A stretch of 64,000 nt of DNA, taken from the NCBI RefSeq assembly GCF_002269385.1, contig NZ_CP022957.1, positions 1,421,001-1,485,000 on the forward strand, written 5' to 3'. The DNA is from Maribacter cobaltidurans (GTDB taxonomy: Bacteria; Bacteroidota; Bacteroidia; Flavobacteriales; Flavobacteriaceae). Below, piece by piece: positions 35,387 to 42,320 of this stretch (position 1 is its first letter; every line of letters begins with the position of its first letter). Under the pieces are notes generated by a model. That model was not told the origin of the DNA. It ran no database searches and saw only the letters and a program-made list of their open reading frames with translations. A program made the position numbers and the translations under genes.

Positions 35387-35929
35387 TCAACAATTTGCCA
35401 TTTTCATTCCTGAATATGAAATCGCGCCTTCATTGTTTTTAATGAAATTATATTCAAATTTTAATTTGGCCAATGATTTTGCCCTAGATAGAAAGAAGTA
35501 CATTATAAGCATTCTGATTGCAAAAAAAACAAAGTCAGGCTTCCAAAAACTAAGATCTATAACCTTGTTGGAGTTATAGTCGAATCTCAAAAAAAGTTCA
35601 TGGAATTTATTATCCAATGAATTTAATGTTTTGTCAAACCAGTCTCTATCATCTTTTAATTTCCCAGATTTATCAGCAGCTATTTTAGATAATGCGAGCA
35701 TTTGAATATCTAAAAAGTCAGGATTAACAGAAAGATTTTTAAATACTTTTAGAAGCTCTATATAATCCTTTTTTAATATAATTTTGTTTGTAACAAAATG
35801 CATCTCCATTTCATCATAAATGCTTTTCATTGCATTTATATGGGTAAACCTTTTGTATTTAATTATTTGACCTACAATAAAAACTATCAGAATAATTAAT
35901 GACGATATGAGTAAGACTATGTTCATCAT
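35387..35929 (-). CDS. Membrane-anchored protein of unknown function, cargo pair B
   Basis: A 180-residue protein with one strong N-terminal transmembrane helix (IVLLISSLIILIVFIVGQI, about 4-22) and a cytoplasmic helical domain (about 30-130). A second weakly hydrophobic segment (FVFFAIRMLIMYFFL, about 134-148) may pack at the membrane. No known motif found. Its start overlaps the stop of the neighbouring 99-residue gene by ATGA, so the two are translated together and likely form a complex. The composition is AT-rich like the rest of the element. Confidence 0.6.
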   Translation of the reverse strand: MMNIVLLISSLIILIVFIVGQIIKYKRFTHINAMKSIYDEMEMHFVTNKIILKKDYIELLKVFKNLSVNPDFLDIQMLALSKIAADKSGKLKDDRDWFDKTLNSLDNKFHELFLRFDYNSNKVIDLSFWKPDFVFFAIRMLIMYFFLSRAKSLAKLKFEYNFIKNNEGAISYSGMKMANC

Positions 35930-36225
35930 TTTTTAGACGCAAATTTTTTAAAAAATCTTTTCACCCTTCTGAAGAAATCTTTATCTGCTTGCGGAACAGT
36001 TATTTTGTTAAGTTTTTCGTGTACTATAAAGTTTAGTTGAGCGATTCTTTCATCTTTTTCATCAAACCTTTTTTGAATCTGTTTATTATACTTCCGGTCT
36101 GCAAATAAAAGTTTTCCGTACCACCCTATTAACATGCCTATTATCAAACATGCTATGACAAGTCCATATTCTTGTAGTGCTTGCTCAATCCATTCGGAAA
36201 GAGATTTTTTTATGTCGTAACCCAT
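35926..36225 (-). CDS. Small membrane-anchored coiled protein, cargo pair A
   Basis: A 99-residue protein: an amphipathic start, one transmembrane helix (YGLVIACLIIGMLIGWYGKLLF, about 20-41) and a charged helical tail (KQIQKRFDEKDERIAQLNFI) ending in the basic cluster RRVKRFFKKFASKK. It looks like a single-pass membrane protein with a cytoplasmic coiled segment. It is the first gene of the leftward run in the transposon and overlaps the next by 4 bases. Function unknown. Confidence 0.6.
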   Translation of the reverse strand: MGYDIKKSLSEWIEQALQEYGLVIACLIIGMLIGWYGKLLFADRKYNKQIQKRFDEKDERIAQLNFIVHEKLNKITVPQADKDFFRRVKRFFKKFASKK

Positions 36226-36247
36226 TAAAAGTAAAAAAAGATAGCGA

Positions 36248-36255
36248 CAAACATA
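36248..36255 (-). promoter_or_regulatory. Putative -7 box for transposon cargo genes
   Basis: On the minus strand TATGTTTG fits TAnnTTTG, about 23 bases upstream of the start of the 99-residue membrane gene. It lies inside the element, so the cargo carries its own promoter. The -33 element is not clear. Confidence 0.42.
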
Positions 36256-36361
36256 TTAAAAATATCATAATTTTCGATGACTAGCAGGTTTAAAATCAAG
36301 AATATACCTTTTAAACATGTAAGTAATTACTTTATTTTAAAAATGATTAATTTTTTATCTA

Positions 36362-36384
36362 GTGTAAAGTGATATATAGTTCCC
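36362..36384 (-). repeat. Right terminal inverted repeat (23 bp)
   Basis: Exact reverse complement of the left repeat at 31833-31855. Followed directly by the 8-bp duplication. Confidence 0.95.
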
Positions 36385-36392
36385 GATTATTA
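36385..36392. repeat. Target site duplication, right copy
   Basis: GATTATTA directly after the right inverted repeat; identical to 31825-31832. Removing one copy plus the element restores an AT-rich intergenic sequence. Confidence 0.93.
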
Positions 36393-36507
36393 ATTATTTA
36401 AAAACAAATATGTGAAAATAGATTTTCGAATATCTATAATCGTTTATGCCATGTTAAAGATTAAATCCTTTTTCCTATCTTAAAAGCTGCTAAACGAGAA
36501 TCACCCT

Positions 36508-36801
36508 ATGCAATTCAATATAACCGATAATCCGGCCAAAAAACGATATGAGGCCATTGTGGAAGATTCCCTTGTTTTTATTGAATATATCAAGGCCAAG
36601 GAGAAAATTTATCTTACCCATACCGAAGTACCGGGTGCATTGGAAGGAAAAGGCATCGGTTCTTCTTTGGTGTTAAAGGTTTTGGAGGATATCGAAAAGC
36701 AGGGGCTTACCCTCGTGCCTCTTTGCCCATTTGTAGCCATGTACTTAAAAAAGTATCCGGAGTGGCGAAGATTGGTCATGAAAGGCATCAATATAGAATA
36801 A
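36508..36801 (+). CDS. Small GNAT-type acetyltransferase, YjdJ/NATD1-like
   Basis: A 97-residue single-domain N-acetyltransferase-like protein with VFIEYIKAKEKIYLTHTEVP, the acetyl-CoA loop GKGIGSSLVLKVLEDI (about 50-65) and the family's VPLCPFVAMYLKKYPEW ending. It is half the size of usual GNAT enzymes, as in the human NATD1/E. coli YjdJ group. It stands next to a YjdI-type iron-sulfur gene, as in E. coli yjdI-yjdJ, which supports a functional pair. The substrate is unknown. Confidence 0.88.
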   Translation: MQFNITDNPAKKRYEAIVEDSLVFIEYIKAKEKIYLTHTEVPGALEGKGIGSSLVLKVLEDIEKQGLTLVPLCPFVAMYLKKYPEWRRLVMKGINIE

Positions 36802-36807
36802 AGAACT

Positions 36808-37230
36808 ATGGATAAAGAAATAACCAAAGAATACACGAAAGAAGACTTGACCATTGTGTGGAAACCGAATAAATGTATCCATTCCGGGGTTTGCGTAGAA
36901 AAATTGCCCGATGTCTATAAACCGAAGGAAAAACCGTGGATTACCCCGGAAAATGCTACTGTTTCAGACCTGCAATCACAAATCAAAGCATGTCCTTCCG
37001 GCGCCTTATCCTATTACATGAAAGGAGAAGAAAACAAGACAGATTCGCAACATGTTGAAATCAAGATTTTGGAAAACGGCCCTTTTCGCATAATGGGCAA
37101 AGTAAAAATTGAGACAGCATCCGGGGAAACCATTCACAAGGATGGTCCAACGAGTTTTTGCCGTTGTGGTGCCTCGGAAAACAAGCCCTTTTGCGATGGC
37201 ACACACCGAAAATCAGGATTTAAAGGATAA
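36808..37230 (+). CDS. YjdI-type (4Fe-4S) domain fused to CDGSH iron-sulfur domain
   Basis: A 140-residue fusion. The N-terminal half has KCIHSGVCVEKLPDVYKP and IKACPSGALSYY, the cysteine pattern of the YjdI/Fer4_19 cluster domain. The C-terminal half is a CDGSH domain: SFCRCGASENKPFCDGTH, whose three Cys and one His bind a 2Fe-2S cluster. Probable role in electron transfer or redox sensing. It follows the acetyltransferase by 6 bases. Confidence 0.9.
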   Translation: MDKEITKEYTKEDLTIVWKPNKCIHSGVCVEKLPDVYKPKEKPWITPENATVSDLQSQIKACPSGALSYYMKGEENKTDSQHVEIKILENGPFRIMGKVKIETASGETIHKDGPTSFCRCGASENKPFCDGTHRKSGFKG

Positions 37231-37257
37231 CAAATAGCATAAAACAAATAGCATTTC

Positions 37258-38145
37258 ATGGAATTAGCCATACACAACTGGATGCGGGCAGAGTCCCTGG
37301 AACATACCCTCGACCGAATTTCAAAACTGGATTACACGTATCTTGAAATACAGGGGGCACCCGAAAGTTATGATGCACAAAAGGTAAAACTGCAGATGGA
37401 TATCTACGGAATTCAATGCTGGGGCTCGGTAACACTGATGCTGGAAGAACGTAATCTTTTGGCCAAGGACCCCGCACAACGTAAAATGTCCGTACAATAT
37501 GTAAAGGATTTGGCCAAAATGGTTTCGGATTTGGGCGGCTCCGTCATTTCCCTGGTTCCTGCCACAGTGGGCAAAATAATCCCAGATGCCACTCCGGACC
37601 AAGAATGGGAATGGGCCGTGGAAGGTGTTCAAGAAATATATAAGTATACCGAAGATTTAGGGCTACGGATAGGGATTGAGCCCATTAACCGTTTTGAGAC
37701 CTATTTCATCAATCGGGGTGAACAGGCCTTGGCCTTGGCCAAAGAAGTTGGGCCTAACTGTGGGGTATGCCTGGATACCTTTCACATGAACATTGAGGAA
37801 GTGGACATGTTCGAGACCATAAAAAAAGTGGGCAACCGATTGGTAAATTTCCATGTAGCCGATAATAATAGAATGGCACCGGGCATGGGCCATTTAAACT
37901 GGAAAAAAATTATAGATACCTTAAGGGAAATCAATTACGACAAAGTACTTTCAGTGGAATTTTGTGCCCCGTTGGATAGAACTCCCGCGAATCCCTTTCC
38001 AAACTCCATCGAGACCGACCCCAAGGAATTAACGGCGGAACAAAAAAAGTTTTTGGAAGACCATGGAAGTTCTGCCATTACCGACGAATTTTATACCATG
38101 TTGACGAAGAAATCCATGGAAACCCTGACCAAACTTATCCAATAG
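37258..38145 (+). CDS. TIM-barrel sugar isomerase/epimerase (ketose 3-epimerase-like)
   Basis: A 295-residue AP-endonuclease-2-type TIM barrel. The segment GIEPINRFETYFINRGEQAL and GVCLDTFHMNIEEVD supply metal ligands (Glu, Asp, His) and closely resemble D-tagatose/L-ribulose 3-epimerases; FHVADNNRMAPGMGHLNW gives the later His and VLSVEFCAPL the last Glu. The likely reaction is C3 epimerisation of a ketose or isomerisation of a related keto acid. First gene of a five-gene cassette that ends at 42251; the next ATG follows directly after the stop. Confidence 0.82.
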   Translation: MELAIHNWMRAESLEHTLDRISKLDYTYLEIQGAPESYDAQKVKLQMDIYGIQCWGSVTLMLEERNLLAKDPAQRKMSVQYVKDLAKMVSDLGGSVISLVPATVGKIIPDATPDQEWEWAVEGVQEIYKYTEDLGLRIGIEPINRFETYFINRGEQALALAKEVGPNCGVCLDTFHMNIEEVDMFETIKKVGNRLVNFHVADNNRMAPGMGHLNWKKIIDTLREINYDKVLSVEFCAPLDRTPANPFPNSIETDPKELTAEQKKFLEDHGSSAITDEFYTMLTKKSMETLTKLIQ

Positions 38146-39309
38146 ATGAAAATAGCAAATATAGAGGCCTTCTGGTTGCGTTGCCCCATACCCAAGGAAA
38201 AGCAGCATTTTAGCGATTATGGACTATTGACCAATTTTGATATGACCTTGATTGTGGTCACTACGGATTCTGGTCTACAAGGATTTGGGGAAGCCAAAGC
38301 GGCCGTGGGCTCATCAGGATCTTGCGCCAGCATCGTCAGTTGTGTGGAAAACGAATTAAAACCCCAACTCATAGGTCAGGATGCCCGAAATATTTCCCGT
38401 ATTTGGGAAATGGTCTATAATGGCACCCGGGACCACTACTCGCTGTCCCGTGGTCGAAAATTTCCCATTTTGGGACGACGGGGCCTCACCATTTCAGCGC
38501 TTAGCGGCATAGACACCGCCCTTTGGGACATTAAGGGAAAATCCCTGGGAGTTCCGGTGGTGGAATTGTTGGGTGGAAGCTGTAGGGATAAAATGGAAGC
38601 CTATGCCAGTGGCGGATGGGCCAAAGTGGATGCCATTGGGGAACAACTGAAAGGCTATACGAGTAAAGGATTTTCCGGAGTAAAAATGCGCGTAGGCATT
38701 ATGGATGAAACGGTAAAGGCCAGTGTAGAACGTGTAAAGGCAGCTCGAGAAGCTTTAGGGGACAACATAAAATTGATGACCGATGCCCATGGCACCTTTA
38801 GTGTACCAGAGGCCAAACAGTTTTGTCGCGGTGTGGCGGATTGTAACCTATATTGGTTTGAGGAACCCATCAATCCGGATAATAAAATCGGCACTGCAGA
38901 AGTTCGCTCGCAAACCGATATCCCCATTGCGGCAGGTGAAAGCGAATACACGGCCTTTGACATTCGGGATATGATTTCGGAACGAGCCTTGGATGTGTTA
39001 CAACCGGATTGTGCCATAATTGGTGGAATTACGGAAGCTATGCGGGTATCGCAATTGGCACACACGTATCAATTAGAACTGGCTCCTCATTGTTGGGGTT
39101 CCGCATTTTCCTTTATGGCCGGACTTTCGGTGGCCTTCGCCTCCCCGTCCGCAAACGTCATAGAATTCTCCTTGGGCGGAAATCCAATGATGTACGATTT
39201 GGTGGAGGAACACATACGTGTGGACGATAAGGGGATGATTTCGGCACCGGATAAACCCGGATTGGGCTTAAACCCCAATTGGGATTTTGTAAAAGATTTT
39301 AAACAATAA
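38146..39309 (+). CDS. Mandelate racemase/muconate lactonizing enzyme family protein
   Basis: A 387-residue enolase-superfamily enzyme. The second-domain barrel provides SGVKMRVG (Lys/Arg acid-base segment), LMTDAHGTF (metal Asp), WFEEPINPDN (metal Glu), AAGESEYT (metal Glu) and LAPHCWGSA (His). The Lys and His pattern suits an acid-sugar dehydratase or racemase. The substrate cannot be named; context suggests a sugar acid linked to the ketose epimerase next to it. Confidence 0.86.
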   Translation: MKIANIEAFWLRCPIPKEKQHFSDYGLLTNFDMTLIVVTTDSGLQGFGEAKAAVGSSGSCASIVSCVENELKPQLIGQDARNISRIWEMVYNGTRDHYSLSRGRKFPILGRRGLTISALSGIDTALWDIKGKSLGVPVVELLGGSCRDKMEAYASGGWAKVDAIGEQLKGYTSKGFSGVKMRVGIMDETVKASVERVKAAREALGDNIKLMTDAHGTFSVPEAKQFCRGVADCNLYWFEEPINPDNKIGTAEVRSQTDIPIAAGESEYTAFDIRDMISERALDVLQPDCAIIGGITEAMRVSQLAHTYQLELAPHCWGSAFSFMAGLSVAFASPSANVIEFSLGGNPMMYDLVEEHIRVDDKGMISAPDKPGLGLNPNWDFVKDFKQ

Positions 39310-39314
39310 ATATC

Positions 39315-39809
39315 ATGGCAAGAGCAGTAAAGATTAACCACGTAGCATTGGTAGTAAGTAATTTGGAGGAAGCTTGTAAATTCTATGAACACGAACTGGG
39401 CCTGGAACCCATCCCCGCATTTTTGTTCGACTACCCTACGGCCTTTTTCAAGTTCAACGAAGAACAACAATTGCACCTGACGGAGTGGGAGGACACCTAT
39501 TCCTTCAGGGGGCATCTGTGCGTTACTGTAGATGATATTAATGAAGTTTTCTTCAGGATGAAGGAGCTTGGGGTAATTGATATTAACCCTTGGGGCAAGG
39601 TACGTCAACTTCCGGATGGAGCGATTCAGATGTTCGTTAGAGATCCTTCGGGGAATTTGGTGGAAATCTCTTCGGACCCGGACGATAAGGATAACATAGA
39701 CCCTAAAATTTTTGAGGACGAACTATATAAGGAGGGAATCTACGTTTCCGGCAGGAACGATTTTAGGGGATACAAAACCAAGGATGCCACGCTATATCAC
39801 AACAAATAG
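39315..39809 (+). CDS. VOC-family (glyoxalase/dioxygenase fold) protein
   Basis: A 164-residue protein. It starts INHVALVVSNLEEACKFYEHELGLEP, the classic first beta-alpha-beta of vicinal oxygen chelate enzymes, and continues HLTEWEDTYSFRGHLCVTVDDIN and IQMFVRDPSGNLVEISSDPDD (the metal Glu). The first His (HVAL) and Glu are in place. It sits within the cassette and may be a lyase, isomerase or dioxygenase acting on a cassette intermediate. Confidence 0.85.
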   Translation: MARAVKINHVALVVSNLEEACKFYEHELGLEPIPAFLFDYPTAFFKFNEEQQLHLTEWEDTYSFRGHLCVTVDDINEVFFRMKELGVIDINPWGKVRQLPDGAIQMFVRDPSGNLVEISSDPDDKDNIDPKIFEDELYKEGIYVSGRNDFRGYKTKDATLYHNK

Positions 39810-39862
39810 ACTAATTTACTGGACAGCGTAAAGACTGTCTAAAAAGTTAAACAAATGTCATA

Positions 39863-39922
39863 TTGAGCCTGTCGAAATATTTTTGAATTATTGAAAATCA
39901 ATATCGGTTTCGACAAGCTCAA
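39863..39922. repeat. REP-like palindromic repeat, copy 2
   Basis: TTGAGCCTGTCGAAA (39863-39877) and TTTCGACAAGCTCAA (39908-39922) pair at 14 of 15 positions around a 30-base loop. It is followed by CCTGACAA, as in copy 1. The outer bases are TGTCA on the left and TGACA on the right. It lies in the 172-base gap between the VOC and dehydrogenase genes. Confidence 0.8.
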
Positions 39923-39981
39923 CCTGACAATTTATAACCCATTATACTTTTTAGACTTCCTCAAAACAATAAAGTAACTAA

Positions 39982-40950
39982 ATGCCAAAAAACATCCTTT
40001 TATTGGAAACCGTAGCCGAAGAAGCCATGAACGTATTGGAATCGGCCAAGGATATGAACATCCTTACCGGATTTGATGAAAGTTCACTGCAAAAACAGCT
40101 ATCCGAAAATCAAATCGATGCCATTATTACCCGAGGAAAAGGCCAAGTAAGGGCCAGCTTAATGGATGCCCTTCCTAACTTAAAGGTAATTTCTAGATGT
40201 GGGGTTGGTTTGGATAATATCGATGTAGCCGAAGCGACAAAAAGAGGCATCAAGGTAGTAAACGCGCCCAACTCCAATGCAAATACCATTGCCGAACATA
40301 CCCTTTCCCTCCTTTTGGTCTTGCAAAGAAACCTCTATAATGCCATTACCATGGTGAAGGAAGACCGATGGCAAGATAGGGCAGGTTATGTGGGGGACGA
40401 ATTACATGGAAAAACCTTAGGTATTCTGGGTATGGGAAATATAGGAACAAAAGTGGCAAAACTTGCCGATGCCTTTGGAATGAAGGTGGTGTATTGGAGC
40501 CACAAAAAAGAAGATGTGCCCTATGCCTTTACCGATTTGGATACCGTATTAAAAACATCGGACGCTATTAGCATACACTTGCCCTTGACCCCAGAGACCG
40601 AAAATTTAATCGATGCTTCGGCATTGGAGAAGATGAAACCCACTGCATTGCTTATCAATACGGCCAGGGGCAAGATTATTGATCAAAAAGCTTTGACCGA
40701 ATCACTCTATGCAAATCAATTAGGAGGTTTTGCTGCTGATGTACTTTCCGAAGAACCCCCGCATAAAAACGACCCATTATTAAAACTGCCCAACACGTAT
40801 ATCACCGCCCATGTTGGAAGTCTCACAAAGACTACCTATGACTTTATGTGTTTGTCTACTGTTGAGAATACCTTGGCCATTCTGCGTGGAGAAGCTCCAG
40901 CAAACAACTGTATTTATAACTTAAAAGAATTAAACGAGCCTAATCGATAA
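39982..40950 (+). CDS. D-2-hydroxyacid dehydrogenase (NAD-dependent)
   Basis: A 322-residue member of the phosphoglycerate/hydroxypyruvate reductase family. RCGVGLDNIDV, the NAD loop GILGMGNIGTKVAKL, HLPLTPETENLID, INTARGKIID (Arg), DVLSEEPP (Glu) and the His in TAHVGSLTK are all present. It likely reduces a 2-keto acid or oxidises a D-2-hydroxyacid produced in this cassette. It lies 3 bases before the M20 hydrolase. Confidence 0.9.
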   Translation: MPKNILLLETVAEEAMNVLESAKDMNILTGFDESSLQKQLSENQIDAIITRGKGQVRASLMDALPNLKVISRCGVGLDNIDVAEATKRGIKVVNAPNSNANTIAEHTLSLLLVLQRNLYNAITMVKEDRWQDRAGYVGDELHGKTLGILGMGNIGTKVAKLADAFGMKVVYWSHKKEDVPYAFTDLDTVLKTSDAISIHLPLTPETENLIDASALEKMKPTALLINTARGKIIDQKALTESLYANQLGGFAADVLSEEPPHKNDPLLKLPNTYITAHVGSLTKTTYDFMCLSTVENTLAILRGEAPANNCIYNLKELNEPNR

Positions 40951-40952
40951 AC

Positions 40953-42251
40953 ATGAAGTATCAACCCAAACTGACGTTACTATCCATATTCACTCTTTTC
41001 ACCATTATTTCTGGGCATTCACAAGTATCCGTAAACCAGGACCGATTGGAACAGCGCATTTTCGATTTGGCAAAATTCGGACTTCAGGAAAATGGGGAAA
41101 CGGAGCGGGTCGCATTCAGCGATGCCAATATTGAAGCAAATAAGTGGGTCATATCGGAATTGACAAAAATGGGATTGGAAACCCACACCGATTTTGCGGG
41201 AAACATTGTGGCGACCAGGTCGGGTACTAAGAAGAACATGAAACCCATAGTCTTTGGGTCGCACATTGATCGTGTCCCAAACGGAGGCAATTACGATGGT
41301 TGTGTGGGTTCCATGGCCGCTTTGGAGGTCATCCAAACCTTAAATGAGAACAACATCAAAACGAAGCATCCTTTTCAAGTTGTCATTTTCTCCAATGAAG
41401 AAGGCGGGGTCATGGGCAGTCGGGCCATTGCCGGGCATTTGGGTAAAACCGCTTTGGGCGTGAGAAACTCCACGGGGTATTCCATGGGTGAGGGAATCAT
41501 GCGTTTGGGAGGCGATACTACCCGCATCGCTGAAGTCGCAAGAAAAGAGGGGGATGTTACCGCTTTCTTGGAACTTCATATCGAACAGGGAGGCACTTTG
41601 GAAAAGGAGAACATAGAAATCGGGGTAGTTGAAGGTATTGTTGGACTTAAATGGTGGAATGTTGAATTTACAGGTTTTGCGAATCACGCCGGTACAACGC
41701 CTATGGATGCAAGACAAGATGCCCTATTGGCAGCCGCTAAATATATTGTTGCCGTAAACGAGATTACCAATAGTTTTGAGAGCGCCCAGGTAGGTACTGT
41801 AGGACGCATCAAGGCAGAACCAGGTGCTCCGAATGTAATTCCCGGAAAAGTCGTCGCCAGCCTTGAAATTAGAGATCTTTCTTCTGAGGTTATTGAAAAA
41901 GTATTTAATGCCATCAAAGCCAAAACAGAGGACATAGCGGAGGCTTCCAATGTCAAAGTCGAAATCCAGCCCCTTGATACCACGGCCGACCCGGCCATTA
42001 TGGATTCACAAATCCAAAAAATCATTGCTAAAAATGCCGAGTCCTTGGGGCTTACCTATAAATATATGCCCAGTGGTGCAGGGCACGATGCCCAGGATAT
42101 GGCACTTATTGCCCCTACCGGAATGATCTTTGTTCCCAGCAAAGGTGGCATTAGCCACTCCCCAAAAGAGTTCACTTCTGCAGAAGATATGGCAAACGGG
42201 GCCAATGTATTGCTGAGTTCCCTGCTTTCCTTAGATAAAATGATGGATTAA
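40953..42251 (+). CDS. Exported M20-family Zn amidohydrolase (N-carbamoyl amino acid/allantoate type)
   Basis: A 432-residue enzyme with a signal peptide (ending ISGHSQ). Metal ligands lie in FGSHIDRVPNGGNYDGCVG (His, Asp), FSNEEGGVMGS (Glu-Glu) and FLELHIEQGG (His), and the catalytic dimer residues in FTGFANHAGTTPMDAR and PSGAGHDAQDMA. This matches beta-ureidopropionase/allantoate amidohydrolase/N-carbamoyl-L-amino-acid hydrolases. The signal peptide is unusual because most of these are cytoplasmic. It shares the cassette with the dehydrogenase. Confidence 0.87.
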   Translation: MKYQPKLTLLSIFTLFTIISGHSQVSVNQDRLEQRIFDLAKFGLQENGETERVAFSDANIEANKWVISELTKMGLETHTDFAGNIVATRSGTKKNMKPIVFGSHIDRVPNGGNYDGCVGSMAALEVIQTLNENNIKTKHPFQVVIFSNEEGGVMGSRAIAGHLGKTALGVRNSTGYSMGEGIMRLGGDTTRIAEVARKEGDVTAFLELHIEQGGTLEKENIEIGVVEGIVGLKWWNVEFTGFANHAGTTPMDARQDALLAAAKYIVAVNEITNSFESAQVGTVGRIKAEPGAPNVIPGKVVASLEIRDLSSEVIEKVFNAIKAKTEDIAEASNVKVEIQPLDTTADPAIMDSQIQKIIAKNAESLGLTYKYMPSGAGHDAQDMALIAPTGMIFVPSKGGISHSPKEFTSAEDMANGANVLLSSLLSLDKMMD

Positions 42252-42320
42252 TCCATAGGGTAAGATTCATTTTCGAGGTTTAATTGCTAACTTGGAGCTT
42301 CATCCGTAAAGCAACAGAAA

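Larger units (their letters stand above)
31833..36384. mobile_element. IS1595-family transposon with passenger genes (4552 bp)
   Basis: The element is bounded by identical 23-bp terminal inverted repeats (31833-31855 and 36362-36384) and flanked by an exact 8-bp duplication, GATTATTA. Inside are, on the minus strand, a two-gene membrane module, the IS1595/ISXO2-type transposase, a RhuM-family gene and a trypsin-like protease, plus a short lipoprotein ORF on the plus strand. The interior looks more AT-rich than the surroundings. IS1595-family elements are known to carry passenger genes, so this fits an established type, but I do not know this cargo set. It inserted in the ssb/acetyltransferase intergenic gap and looks recent, because repeats and duplication are undamaged. 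Confidence 0.93.

Noticed and set aside
35368..36368. AGTGTAA shared by the internal hairpin and the inner side of the right inverted repeat
   Set aside because: Seven AT-rich bases can recur by chance in such DNA. There is no second match to the full terminal repeat, so I do not call an internal transposon end.
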